NCBI RefSeq assembly: GCF_013266755.1
Contig: NZ_JABRWJ010000002.1
Coordinates: forward strand, 124,001 to 188,000
From: Pseudaquabacterium terrae
Lineage (GTDB): Bacteria > Pseudomonadota > Gammaproteobacteria > Burkholderiales > Burkholderiaceae_C
Direction of reading: 5' to 3'
Length of the DNA stretch: 64,000 nucleotides
In this document: in pieces, positions 54,038-63,017 of the stretch
Numbering within the stretch: the first letter of the stretch is position 1
How the letters are laid out: each line of letters opens with the position of its first letter
Position numbers and translations under genes: made by a program
Notes under the pieces: model-generated
Databases searched by the model: none
What the model was told of the DNA's origin: nothing
Seen by the model: the letters and a program-made list of their open reading frames with translations, nothing else

Positions 54038-55987
54038 ATGTGCGGCATCCACGGCATCTACCAGCTCGACGGCCAGCGCGTCGAACCCGCCCACCTGACG
54101 GCGATGGGCGACGTCACCGCGCACCGCGGCCCGGACGACGAGGGCCAGCACATCGACGGCAACTGCGGCATCGCGATGCGGCGCCTCTCGATCATCGACC
54201 TGGCCGGCGGCCACCAGCCGATCGGCAATGCCGACGGCTCGCTGGTGCTGGTGTGCAACGGCGAGATCTACAACTTCCGCGAGCTGCGCGCCGAGCTGCA
54301 AGCCAAGGGCTATCGCTTCAAGACCGGCTCCGACAGCGAGGTGCTGCTGCACCTGTACGACGCCGAGGGTGACGATTGCGTCAAGCGCCTGAACGGCATG
54401 TTCGACTTCGCGCTGTGGGACGGCCGGCGCCGGCGCCTGCTGATCGGCCGCGACCGCCTCGGCGTCAAGCCGCTGTACGTGATGCAGGACGGCAAGCGGC
54501 TGGCCTTCGCCACCGAAGCCAAGGCGCTGCTGAAGCTGCCGGGCGCGCGGGTCGCGCTGAACCGCGAGGCGGTGCCCGGTTACCTGCACCTGGGTTACGT
54601 CGCCGCGCCGCAGACGATCTTCGAAGGCATCCGCAAGCTGCCGCCGGCGACGCTGCTGTCGATCGAGAACGGCCAGGTGCGCGAGTGGCGCTACTGGCGC
54701 CTGCCCTCGCGCATCGAGCGCGGCTGGTCCAGGGACGAATGGCTGCAGCGCACGCGCGCGCAGATCGAGCGTTCGGTCGAGATGCAGATGGTCTCGGACG
54801 TGCCGATCGGCGCGTTCCTGTCCGGCGGCGTCGATTCGAGCGCCGTCGTCGGCTGCATGGCCAAGCACTCGGACCACCCGATCCGCACCTACGCGATCGG
54901 CTTCGAAGGCGGCGAGGCCGAGGCGCTGTACAACGAGCTGCCGTATGCGCGCCAGGTGGCGAAACTGTTCGGCACCGAGCACCACGAGATCGTCGTCAAG
55001 CCCGATGTCGTCGGCCTGCTGCCGCGGCTGGTCTGGCACATGGACGAACCGGTGTCGGACACCGCTTTCATCACCACCTACCTGGTGTCCGAGTTCGCGC
55101 GCCAGGACGTCAAGGTGATCCTGTCGGGTGTCGGCGGGGACGAGCTCTTCGGCGGTTATCGACGCTACCTCGGCGGCCACTACGCGCGCAAATTCGGCCG
55201 CCTGCCGGCGCCGCTGCGCAAGCTCGCCGGCATGGCCGCGGCGCGGCTGCCGGCCGATCGGCACTCGGGCCTGTTGAACACGCTGCGGCTGGCCAAGGGC
55301 TTCGTCGCCAGCGCCGAAATGGACCCGGACGCACGCTATCGCAGTTATCTGCAGGTGCTGTCGCACGACACGGTGGCGCAGCTGCTGCACGCGCCGCGCA
55401 GCGCGCTGGCCGACGACGCGCTGGCCCACGCCTTCGCCGCCGCCGGCCACGACGACGAGCTGAACCGGATGTTCGCGGTCGATGCCGAGACGCAGCTGCC
55501 CGACGACCTGCTGATGCTGACCGACAAGATGAGCATGGCGGTGTCGCTCGAATGCCGCGTGCCGCTGCTCGACCACGAGCTGGTCGAGCTGGCCGCGGCG
55601 ATGCCGGCCGACGTGAAGATCGCCGGCGGGCAGCTCAAGCACCTGATGAAGGCCTCCCTCGGCGACCTGCTGCCGCAGGACATCCTGCACCGCAAGAAGC
55701 GCGGCTTCGGCACGCCGATGGGCGCGTGGCTGAAGAAGGAGCTGGCGCCGGTGCTGCGCGGGCTGCTGTCGCCCGCGGTGCTGCACCGGCGTGGCCTGTT
55801 CGATGCCGACGTCGTCACGCAGCTGGTGGCCGACCACGAGGCCAATCGCATCGACGGCACCGACGCCTTGATCGCGCTGCTGAACCTCGAGGTCTGGAGC
55901 CGGCTCTACCTCGACGGCCGCGACCATGCCGACGTCGCCGACGAGCTGCACCACCTGGCCAACGGCGCGACGGCCGTTCCCGCATGA
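54038..55987 (+). CDS. Second asparagine synthase-type amidotransferase
   Basis: A 649-residue paralogue of the amidotransferase at 50866. Cys2 in MCGIHGIYQLDG is the glutaminase nucleophile, NGEIYNFRELRAEL binds glutamine, SGGVDSSAV starts at residue 262, and SGVGGDELFGGYRRY completes the synthetase site. The Gly-Val-Gly variant replaces the more common Gly-Asp-Gly. Two such enzymes with distinct sequences imply two different carboxyl or ester substrates. It alternates with glycosyltransferases on both sides, and its stop overlaps the next start as ATGA. Confidence 0.93.
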   Translation: MCGIHGIYQLDGQRVEPAHLTAMGDVTAHRGPDDEGQHIDGNCGIAMRRLSIIDLAGGHQPIGNADGSLVLVCNGEIYNFRELRAELQAKGYRFKTGSDSEVLLHLYDAEGDDCVKRLNGMFDFALWDGRRRRLLIGRDRLGVKPLYVMQDGKRLAFATEAKALLKLPGARVALNREAVPGYLHLGYVAAPQTIFEGIRKLPPATLLSIENGQVREWRYWRLPSRIERGWSRDEWLQRTRAQIERSVEMQMVSDVPIGAFLSGGVDSSAVVGCMAKHSDHPIRTYAIGFEGGEAEALYNELPYARQVAKLFGTEHHEIVVKPDVVGLLPRLVWHMDEPVSDTAFITTYLVSEFARQDVKVILSGVGGDELFGGYRRYLGGHYARKFGRLPAPLRKLAGMAAARLPADRHSGLLNTLRLAKGFVASAEMDPDARYRSYLQVLSHDTVAQLLHAPRSALADDALAHAFAAAGHDDELNRMFAVDAETQLPDDLLMLTDKMSMAVSLECRVPLLDHELVELAAAMPADVKIAGGQLKHLMKASLGDLLPQDILHRKKRGFGTPMGAWLKKELAPVLRGLLSPAVLHRRGLFDADVVTQLVADHEANRIDGTDALIALLNLEVWSRLYLDGRDHADVADELHHLANGATAVPA

Positions 55988-57207
55988 ACATTCTTTACCT
56001 CTGCCACCGCTTCCCGTTTCCGCCCAAGCGCGGCGGCAAGATCCGGCCCTTCAACATGATCCGGCACCTGACGGCCTCGGGCCACCAGGTGACGGTGTGC
56101 TCGCTGACCCGCTCCGAAGCCGAAGCGGAAGAGGGCAAGGGCATCGCGCCGCACTGCAAGGCCTTCGAGCAGGGCGCGGTCAGCGAGCCGATCCAGTTCG
56201 CCCGCATGATCGTGCGGCTGCCGGTGCCGACGCCGTCGTCGATGGGCTACTTCTATTCGACCAAGCTCGCGGCGCGCGTGAAGCAGTTGCTCGCCGAGCA
56301 GCGCTGGGACCTGATCTTCGTGCACTGCTCGTCGGTGGCGCAGTACGTCGAGCATGTCACCGACATCCCGAAGATCCTCGACTTCGGCGACATGGATTCG
56401 CAGAAGTGGCTCGAGTACGCGAACTACAAGCCCTGGCCGCTGTCCTGGGGCTACACCTATGAAGGCCTGAAGATGCTGCGCGCCGAGAAGCGCCTGGCGC
56501 GGCGCTTCGACCTGTGCACTGCGACGACGCGTGCCGAGCGCGAGACGCTCGACGGCTACGCCACCGGCGCCAAGACCGACTGGTTCCCGAACGGCGTCGA
56601 TGCGGGGTTCTTCTGCCCGGCCGACGAGCCCTACGAGCCCGAGACCATCAGCTTCATCGGCCGCATGGACTACTACCCGAACCAGGAGTGCATGCAGCGC
56701 TTCTGCGACGAGGTCTGGCCGCTGTTGAAGGCCGAGCGCCCGCAGCTGAAGCTGCTGATCGTCGGCGCCGATCCGTCGCCCGAGATGCGGCAGCTCGGCG
56801 AGCGCCCCGGCGTCACCGTCACCGGCTCGGTGCCCGACGTGCGGCCCTTCGTGCGCAGGTCGGCCGTGATGGTCGCGCCGCTGGCGATTGCCCGTGGCAC
56901 GCAGAACAAGATCCTCGAGGCGATGGCGATGGGCGTGCCGGTGGTGACGAGCACGATCGCCGCCGGTGGCGTCGACGCGCTGCCCGGCGAGCACCTGCTG
57001 GTGGCCGACACGCCGCAGCAGATCGCCGCCGCGGTGCTGCGGCTGGTCGGTGATGCGGCCGAGCGTGCCCGCTTCGCCGCGGCCGGCCGCGCCCGCGTGT
57101 TGAGCCATCACGATTGGAATCAATCGATGCAGCGGCTCGATGCGATCATTGCGCGCTGCCTGCAGGCCGCGCCGGCCGCTTCGGCGCGTTTGAACCTGGC
57201 CCCGTGA
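55984..57207 (+). CDS. XrtA system-associated glycosyltransferase (TIGR03087 type)
   Basis: A 407-residue GT4 enzyme. The start MNILYLCHRFPFPPKRGGKI is diagnostic of the exosortase-associated TIGR03087 family. KILDFGDMDSQKWLEYA and TWFPNGVD-like DWFPNGVDAGFF, ISFIGRMDYYPNQE and APLAIARGTQNKILEAMAMG follow in family order. It completes the set of three exosortase-type glycosyltransferases in this window. The stop overlaps a GTG start of the next gene (GTGA). Confidence 0.94.
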   Translation: MNILYLCHRFPFPPKRGGKIRPFNMIRHLTASGHQVTVCSLTRSEAEAEEGKGIAPHCKAFEQGAVSEPIQFARMIVRLPVPTPSSMGYFYSTKLAARVKQLLAEQRWDLIFVHCSSVAQYVEHVTDIPKILDFGDMDSQKWLEYANYKPWPLSWGYTYEGLKMLRAEKRLARRFDLCTATTRAERETLDGYATGAKTDWFPNGVDAGFFCPADEPYEPETISFIGRMDYYPNQECMQRFCDEVWPLLKAERPQLKLLIVGADPSPEMRQLGERPGVTVTGSVPDVRPFVRRSAVMVAPLAIARGTQNKILEAMAMGVPVVTSTIAAGGVDALPGEHLLVADTPQQIAAAVLRLVGDAAERARFAAAGRARVLSHHDWNQSMQRLDAIIARCLQAAPAASARLNLAP

Positions 57208-57983
57208 ACACCGTGTCCCTGACGTTGCTGCCCTCGATGTCCTCCCTGCTGTCGCCGCTGCTGGCCGCCGTGCTGTTGACGAGCACCGCTGCGATGGCCG
57301 CACCCGCCGGCGCCGGACCGGCCGCGAAAGCGGGCCAGGAGGCGGCCTGCGGCGGTTTCCCGCGCGCCGACAACGGGCCGCATGACTACCGGACCGTGCG
57401 CGACAAGCGCCTGAGCATCGTCGAGCAGTACCACTTCACGCCCAGCGTCGAGATGCTGATCAAGGGCAGCAGCAGCCAGGACCTCGCCGGCGACATCAGT
57501 TTCATGCTGCGGGCCTTCCCGAACCACCACCGTGCGCTGATGTCGATCGTGCGGCTGGGCGAGCGCACGCGCAGCGAACAACCGCGCGGCTCGGCCTTCA
57601 CCGTCGACTGCTGGCTGGAGCGCGCGACACGCTTCGCGCCCGACGATGCAGTCGCCCGCATGATCTACGCCGGTTACCTGAACAAGCGCGGCCGGGCCCA
57701 GGATGCGCTGGTCCAGATGGACCGCGTGGCCGCGGTCGCCGGCGACAGCGCGTTCACGCACTACAACGCCGGGCTGATCCTCATCGAGATGAAGCAGTAC
57801 GAGCGTGCGCTGGCCCATGCGCACAAGGCCTACGCGCTCGGCTTTTCGCGCCTGGACCTGCGCGAAAAGCTGCAGAGCGCCGGCCAGTGGAAGGATCCGC
57901 CCGACGCGGCGGCCACCGCGCCGGCCCCCGCCGCATCGGCGGCGGCGGCCGCATCGGCCGCGTCGCCCGCGTCAGCACCCTGA
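57204..57983 (+). CDS. Periplasmic TPR-like protein of unknown function
   Basis: About 259 residues from the coupled GTG at 57204; an ATG at 57237 (MSSLLSPLLAAVLLTSTAAMA) gives a cleaner signal peptide. The middle holds two or three tetratricopeptide-like helical hairpins (ARMIYAGYLNKRGRAQDALVQ and AFTHYNAGLILIEMKQYERALAHAHKAYALGF). Before them, GPHDYRTVRDKRLSIVEQYHFTPSVEML is conserved-looking but not one I can name. The last 35 residues are Ala/Pro low complexity. Location in the locus suggests a periplasmic helper in assembly; the function is not known. Confidence 0.8.
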   Translation: MNTVSLTLLPSMSSLLSPLLAAVLLTSTAAMAAPAGAGPAAKAGQEAACGGFPRADNGPHDYRTVRDKRLSIVEQYHFTPSVEMLIKGSSSQDLAGDISFMLRAFPNHHRALMSIVRLGERTRSEQPRGSAFTVDCWLERATRFAPDDAVARMIYAGYLNKRGRAQDALVQMDRVAAVAGDSAFTHYNAGLILIEMKQYERALAHAHKAYALGFSRLDLREKLQSAGQWKDPPDAAATAPAPAASAAAAASAASPASAP

Positions 57984-59450
57984 ATGCCCGACGACACGAT
58001 CAACGACAACCGGTCTGTCGGTTCGGGCATGGAGCGGCGGCGATGGCTGGTGACCGCCTGGGGCTGCGCCATGGTGCTGGCCTCGACGACGAGCTGTGGC
58101 GGCGGTGGTGGCGCGGATGCGGCACCAGCGCCCGGCCCGACACCGCCCCCGCCGCAACCCACACCGCCGCCGCCGCCCGCCCCCCCGCCGCCCGCGCCGC
58201 CGCCACCTCCCCCCCCGCCGGCACCGCCGCCCCCACCACCGCCGCCGCCGCCACCCCCGTGGGTGCCGGCGCCCGGCCGCTGGGCGGTCATCGACGCGGT
58301 CAACGGCTGGAACGACATCGACCCGTGCCCGAGCAACACCTGCGGCTACCGCATCGGCAGCGGCCCGGAGTGGAACAAGGTGATCGACGACTTCTCGGGC
58401 GGGGTCTACAACCCCCACTGGGGCCCGCTGGGCGCGCTGATCCTGCACGGTGGCGGTCACTCGGCGACCAACGACAACTCCGTCGCGCTGCTCGACTTCA
58501 ACGACCTGCGCTTCAAGCGCATCGCCGATCCGAGCCTCGAGGCCACCGGCCTGCGTCCCGCCGATGGGCCGATCTTTCCGGGCTACGACCGCGAGCACGG
58601 TGAATACGTCGCCGACCGCAAGCCCGGCTCGGCGCACACCTACGATGCGCTCGAGGTGATCCCGCCCGAGGTCGCCGGCGCGCCGTACGGCGGCCTGGTG
58701 CGGCCGTTCTCGTCGGCGGTCCATGCGTCGCTGTCGGCGCTGACGAACTGGGCTCACCTGCTCGCGATGCACGAGCGCGAGGTCGCGACGGCCGCCGGCC
58801 GCGCCCGCAACAGCTGGTCGCGCTGGAGCGTCAATGCGGGCCAGACCTTCGGCGGCGCCGGCGGCAGCTGCGCCTACGACACGCGGCGCAAGCGCATCTG
58901 GTGGAGCGGCGTGCCGTCGTCGCGGCCGGGCCGCATCAACTACCTCGACTGCGTGACGCGTGAACAGGTCACCGTGCGCTACGGCGGAACGGACGCGATG
59001 TTCGACGTCAGCATGCCGATCATGCGCTACCTGCCCGGCCCGGACCTGCTGCTGTGGATCGGCCCGCGGCCGGGCCGCGCCGCGGTCGAGGCGTATTTCA
59101 TGCGCGCCGGGGACCCGGCCAGCGGCTGGCGACCGGTCACGCTGGGCCTGGCGATCCCGGTCGCGCTCAGCGCGACGCCGTGGGACTTCGTGCCGGCGCT
59201 GAACCGGATCGTGCTGTTCACGCGCGCTGACACCAGCGCCGTCTACGAGATCGACGTGCCATCCGATCCCGCCAGCACCTGGCCCACACAGCGCCGGACC
59301 TTCGATCCGGTGCCGGCGCTGAGCGCGCCCGACAGCATCGTCGGCAAGCGCTTTTCGTACTCGCCGGCGCTGCGGTGCATCGTCTACAAGCCGCGCTCGG
59401 CGACGCCCTCGCTGTCGCAGTTCCTGGTCTACCGGCCGCTCGGCACCTGA
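57984..59450 (+). CDS. Kelch-like lipoprotein with a polyproline spacer
   Basis: A 488-residue secreted protein starting immediately after the TPR gene stop; the ATG at 58029 (MERRRW) would give a more normal lipoprotein signal. The lipobox ends STTSC, followed by five Gly. A spacer of about 40 residues (about 53-92) is nearly all proline with a few Ala, Gln and Thr. The rest resembles a galactose-oxidase/kelch-type beta-propeller: GALILHGGGHSATNDN, PGSAHTYDALEV and SCAYDTRRKRIWW. It shares these segments with the gene at 59500-62871, so the two are paralogues. The function is unknown; carbohydrate binding at the cell surface is plausible. Confidence 0.82.
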   Translation: MPDDTINDNRSVGSGMERRRWLVTAWGCAMVLASTTSCGGGGGADAAPAPGPTPPPPQPTPPPPPAPPPPAPPPPPPPPAPPPPPPPPPPPPWVPAPGRWAVIDAVNGWNDIDPCPSNTCGYRIGSGPEWNKVIDDFSGGVYNPHWGPLGALILHGGGHSATNDNSVALLDFNDLRFKRIADPSLEATGLRPADGPIFPGYDREHGEYVADRKPGSAHTYDALEVIPPEVAGAPYGGLVRPFSSAVHASLSALTNWAHLLAMHEREVATAAGRARNSWSRWSVNAGQTFGGAGGSCAYDTRRKRIWWSGVPSSRPGRINYLDCVTREQVTVRYGGTDAMFDVSMPIMRYLPGPDLLLWIGPRPGRAAVEAYFMRAGDPASGWRPVTLGLAIPVALSATPWDFVPALNRIVLFTRADTSAVYEIDVPSDPASTWPTQRRTFDPVPALSAPDSIVGKRFSYSPALRCIVYKPRSATPSLSQFLVYRPLGT

Positions 59451-59464
59451 GGTGTCAGAAGAAT

Positions 59465-59491
59465 CGGCCGGCGCGCGATCGGCGCCGGCCG
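59465..59491. terminator. Bidirectional hairpin between convergent kelch-like genes
   Basis: CGGCCGGCGC and its exact complement form a 10-bp stem with a 7-base loop in the 49-base gap between convergent genes. The minus-strand side continues ATTCTTCTG, mildly T-rich, so it better suits the minus-strand gene. Confidence 0.6.
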
Positions 59492-59499
59492 TCTGCAGC

Positions 59500-62400
59500 T
59501 CACTGGTAGGTGATGACGAGCTTCGGCCGCAGCTCCGGCGCGGTCGTCGCCTCGCTCGAGTGGAACTGCTTCAGCGAGCCGGTATAGCCGCTGATCGGCA
59601 GGATGCGCCAGCCGAAGTTGCCCGGCGCCGGCGCAGCGCTCATCTGCTGCAGGCTGGTCGTGACGTCGAACGTGATCGTGCCCGCGCTCCAGCCGATCGT
59701 CGCGCTCGCATCCGACGTGCCGGCATAGTCGCTGCCGACGCCGCCGGCGCCGGCGACTGCCCACGGCACGCTCGGCAGGCGCTGGTTCCAGGTTGCCGCC
59801 GGTTCGGTCCAGTCGACCAGCATGCGGCGCAGCTCGTAGGTCATGTCGTAGGCCGAATACTTGTGCAGCGACACCACCGCCGAGCTGATCTGCGCGCCGT
59901 TCGGCACCGGCCCGCCCTCGGACTGGAAGACCGCGAAGCGCAGCAGCATCGGGTAGTAGGCGCCCTGATCCTGCATCCACGTCTGGGCGCCCTTGGCCAC
60001 CGTCTTGTGATAACTCGACAGGTACGTGTCCCAGACGCCGGCATTCGGCGCGACACCGCGTTGCAGCGTGACCGTGATGCTGCTGCCGGCCGGGTTCACG
60101 GTGACCGTGCGCGCGGCCGAGGTCGTCGTCAGGCCCAGGTTGTCGGTGGCCACGGCCGTCAGCGTCACCTGGCCCAGCGCGCCCGGCGTCCAGGCGACGC
60201 TGTACGGCGTGCTCGTCGCCACGCCGATGCTGGCGCCGTTGGCGAAGAACCCGACCTGCGCGACCGAGCCGTCGTCGCTGGCGTTGGCCTGCACCGTGAC
60301 CTCGCTGCCGAGGGAGACCGTGGCGCCGTTGGCCGGCTGCGTCAGGCCGACCGCCGGCGGCTGGTTCTGCGGTGGCCCGTTGACGGTGACGGTCACCGGC
60401 GCCGAGGTTCGCGTCGCGCCGGCGTTGTCGGTCGCCACGGCCGTCAGCGTGCGGCTGCCCACGGCGGCACCGGACCAGACGATGGCCCACGGCGCTTCGG
60501 TGCGTTCGCCGATCTCCACGCCGTCGGCGAAGAATTCGACCTTCGCGACCGTGCCGTCGCTGTCGGCGGCATCGGCGGTGATGTTGATGTCCTGCGGCTG
60601 CGTGAACTGCGCGCCGGCCTGCGGCGCGGTGATCGAGACGGTCGGCGCCGTGTTGCCCGGCGTGCCGCCCGGGTTGACCCAGCCGTAGGGCTTGTAGATC
60701 CAGATGTTGCCCTTGACCGCGTCGGACAGGCCCATGAAGACATCCAGGTTCGGGATGTACTTCCACTTGCCGAGGATGCCGGTGCCCAGGCTGTCGGTCG
60801 GAATCGGTCCGACCGGCGCGGCAGCCTTGACGATCGTCCAGCCGGAGGCCGACGGTGTCGGCGGCGGCGTGATCGTCCAGACGCGGCCGTCGCCGCACCA
60901 CAGCTTGAAGTCGTTGCGCACCGGGTCGAATTCGAGCGCGCACTTGATCCAGTTGATCGCGCCGCTGGACAGCAGCGTCATGAATTCGCCGCTCGGATCG
61001 TTCGGGATCACCAGCGTGTCGCGGTTGGCGGGGCTGGCCGTCGCCATGTTCCAGAAGATCAGCGGCTTGGTCGTGCTGTGCGTCGACAGGAAGATCCTGC
61101 GCACCGGGTCGTAGCCGCAGGTGCTCTGGCTGCCGGAGCCGCCGTAGTAATACAGGCCGACCTTGGTCCAGGTATCGGCGGCCGGGTTGTTCACGTCGTT
61201 GATGACGTAGCGGTAGAGCTTGCTCGCCGAGCGCAGGTAGACGACGTCGCGGCCGTTCTCGACCGCGTAGCCGGTGCAGCCGTTGGACAGCACCTCGGTC
61301 GGCGGCGTCGAATTGGCGTTGGCGTTGAGCCAGGCCTCGCGGTTCGACCACATGTTGCCGCCGACGATCTGCGGATACGGGGCGACCCGCTTCACGTGCG
61401 AGCCGGTCGTGCCGCCGACCTTGTCCGGATGGGCGCGCGACGGATCGAACAGGTAGGGGCCGGTGTTGCGCGCGGCGCCGTTGGCGCCCACCGTCAGGAA
61501 GTGGCCGCCGTTCTTGTCGGCGGCGCCGCCGGGCACCAGCAGGCGGTCGAGCAGCGGCAGGAAGATCGTGTTGTCGTAGGTGTGCGCCGACGCCGGCGCG
61601 TTGGCGACACCGTCGATCGCATTCGGGTGGCCGAGCGCGTTCTCGACCATCTCGCTCGGCAGCGACGCGCGTTCCCACATCCGCGTGCTGGCGCGCCACA
61701 TGTACACGTCGTTGCCGCGGTAGTTGGCATGGCCGCCGCCGTAGAGGATCAGCGCGGCGCGGTTCGAGTCCCAGCCGAAGCTGCTCCACGCCAGGATGAT
61801 CTTCGACGGGTCCGGGTTGCTCTGCACGTACAGCGGCCGCAGCGCGGCCGGTGTCCAGACCGACGAGTAGTCGTTCAGGTTCAGCTTCGCCCACGCGCCT
61901 TCGGGCATCGCGGCGATCACGCCGAGCACGCCGGAGAGGTCGCCGGTGGACAGCGGGTTCGATACCACCGCTGCGAGCGCGCGCTTCTTGTCGCCGGCGG
62001 CGCTCGGCTCCATGCCCGGCGCCTGGGTCGCGCTGCCCGACGAGACATCGACCAGCAGCGTGAACGGCCGCTTCGCGGTCTGGTTGCGCGCGTCCTGCAC
62101 GCGGATCGAGAAGCTGTAGTCGCCGGCCTGCGTCGGCTTGCCGCTGATCACGCCGCTGTTCGGATCGAGCGCCAGTCCCGGTGGCAGCTGCCCGTCGGCC
62201 AGGCTGTAGCTCAGCGGTGCCCGCCCGCCGCTGGCTTCGACGACGGTGGTGTAGGGCTCGTTCTTCAGCGCGATCGCCAGCTTGTCGGTGGCGACGCCGA
62301 GCGTCGGGCTGGCCGCGCCGGCATAGACCAGGCGCACCGCGTCGACGTACAGCGGCCCGCCGTCGGGGCTGGTCAGCTCGATGGCCGGCGTGCCGGCGTT

Positions 62401-62871
62401 GAACGGGAAGGTGCCGATCGACTGCCACTGGCCGCCACCATGGCGCTGGTCCTTCGAGACCAGGCCGCGGCCCCCCGAGTAGCTGACCGCGATCTCGATC
62501 TTGCCGGCATCGTCGAGGCCCTGCGGCCACCAGACGAAGACCTCGTAGTGGCCCGCGCGCGCGAGCTTCGGCTCGAAACGCGCGCTGCCCCCGCCGGTGC
62601 TGCGCAGCACGAAGGCGCCTTTGGCCAGGTAACCGCTGCGGCGGTCGACACCGGCGTTGCCATGCAAGGTGGCGCTGGCGGCCTCGAGCGTGATGTCGGG
62701 TGATGTGTCGCTGGCCGCCTGGGCCACGCGGCGCGTCTCTCCCGCCGGTTCCGATCCCCCGCCGCCGCCGCAAGCCGCCAGCAGCAGCGTCGAGGCCCAC
62801 ACCGCGTGCCCGAACCAGGCCTTGGGACCCTGCCAGCGTCGAGAGAAGCTTGGGACGCGTGCGTGGGACAT
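59500..62871 (-). CDS. Large multidomain surface lipoprotein (kelch-like, Ig-like, DNRLRE-like domains)
   Basis: A 1123-residue secreted protein on the strand opposite to its neighbours, with GAGG before its ATG and a lipobox LAAC (Cys34) followed by five Gly. In order: a carbohydrate-binding-like beta-sandwich (about 55-190, GHYEVFVWWPQGLDD), a putative-Ig domain (about 195-285, PPGLALDPNSGVISGKPTQAG), a kelch-like propeller (about 310-720) with ILYGGGHANYRGND and SAHTYDNTIFLPLLDRLLVPG, and two Ig-like repeats (about 740-930, VEFFADGVEIGE and VGFFANGASIGV). A C-terminal DNRLRE-like sandwich follows (about 940-1123, AYYPMLLRFAVF to PKLVITYQ). This looks like a polysaccharide-binding or -modifying surface protein; no catalytic residues are assigned. 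Confidence 0.85.
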   Translation of the reverse strand: MSHARVPSFSRRWQGPKAWFGHAVWASTLLLAACGGGGGSEPAGETRRVAQAASDTSPDITLEAASATLHGNAGVDRRSGYLAKGAFVLRSTGGGSARFEPKLARAGHYEVFVWWPQGLDDAGKIEIAVSYSGGRGLVSKDQRHGGGQWQSIGTFPFNAGTPAIELTSPDGGPLYVDAVRLVYAGAASPTLGVATDKLAIALKNEPYTTVVEASGGRAPLSYSLADGQLPPGLALDPNSGVISGKPTQAGDYSFSIRVQDARNQTAKRPFTLLVDVSSGSATQAPGMEPSAAGDKKRALAAVVSNPLSTGDLSGVLGVIAAMPEGAWAKLNLNDYSSVWTPAALRPLYVQSNPDPSKIILAWSSFGWDSNRAALILYGGGHANYRGNDVYMWRASTRMWERASLPSEMVENALGHPNAIDGVANAPASAHTYDNTIFLPLLDRLLVPGGAADKNGGHFLTVGANGAARNTGPYLFDPSRAHPDKVGGTTGSHVKRVAPYPQIVGGNMWSNREAWLNANANSTPPTEVLSNGCTGYAVENGRDVVYLRSASKLYRYVINDVNNPAADTWTKVGLYYYGGSGSQSTCGYDPVRRIFLSTHSTTKPLIFWNMATASPANRDTLVIPNDPSGEFMTLLSSGAINWIKCALEFDPVRNDFKLWCGDGRVWTITPPPTPSASGWTIVKAAAPVGPIPTDSLGTGILGKWKYIPNLDVFMGLSDAVKGNIWIYKPYGWVNPGGTPGNTAPTVSITAPQAGAQFTQPQDINITADAADSDGTVAKVEFFADGVEIGERTEAPWAIVWSGAAVGSRTLTAVATDNAGATRTSAPVTVTVNGPPQNQPPAVGLTQPANGATVSLGSEVTVQANASDDGSVAQVGFFANGASIGVATSTPYSVAWTPGALGQVTLTAVATDNLGLTTTSAARTVTVNPAGSSITVTLQRGVAPNAGVWDTYLSSYHKTVAKGAQTWMQDQGAYYPMLLRFAVFQSEGGPVPNGAQISSAVVSLHKYSAYDMTYELRRMLVDWTEPAATWNQRLPSVPWAVAGAGGVGSDYAGTSDASATIGWSAGTITFDVTTSLQQMSAAPAPGNFGWRILPISGYTGSLKQFHSSEATTAPELRPKLVITYQ

Positions 62872-63017
62872 CGAAGGCCTCTACTGAATGACGGAAACGC
62901 GAACCCGTTGCACGTTCCATGCCATCGAAGGGCGGGGCAGTGGGGACAACGACTTAGGGCGCGACCATGAGGCCTGTCCGTCCCCACTGTCAACACGGCC
63001 GACAGGCCGCCGAAGCT
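62872..63017. promoter_or_regulatory. Promoter region of the large lipoprotein with interlaced inverted repeats
   Basis: A 146-base gap upstream of the minus-strand lipoprotein gene. Perfect 10-bp arms CAGTGGGGAC (62938-62947) and GTCCCCACTG (62980-62989) interlace with 8-bp arms GGCCTGTC (62971-62978) and GACAGGCC (63001-63008). The second pair may belong to termination of the amidotransferase; the first may be an operator. Confidence 0.45.

Noticed and set aside
57830-58339. Minus-strand frame with long glycine runs
   Set aside because: It is the antisense image of the polyproline tract of the kelch-like lipoprotein.
59452-62703. A 1083-residue open frame on the plus strand
   Set aside because: Antisense to the multidomain lipoprotein, which has a lipobox, a ribosome site and clear domains. 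The plus-strand frame has none.
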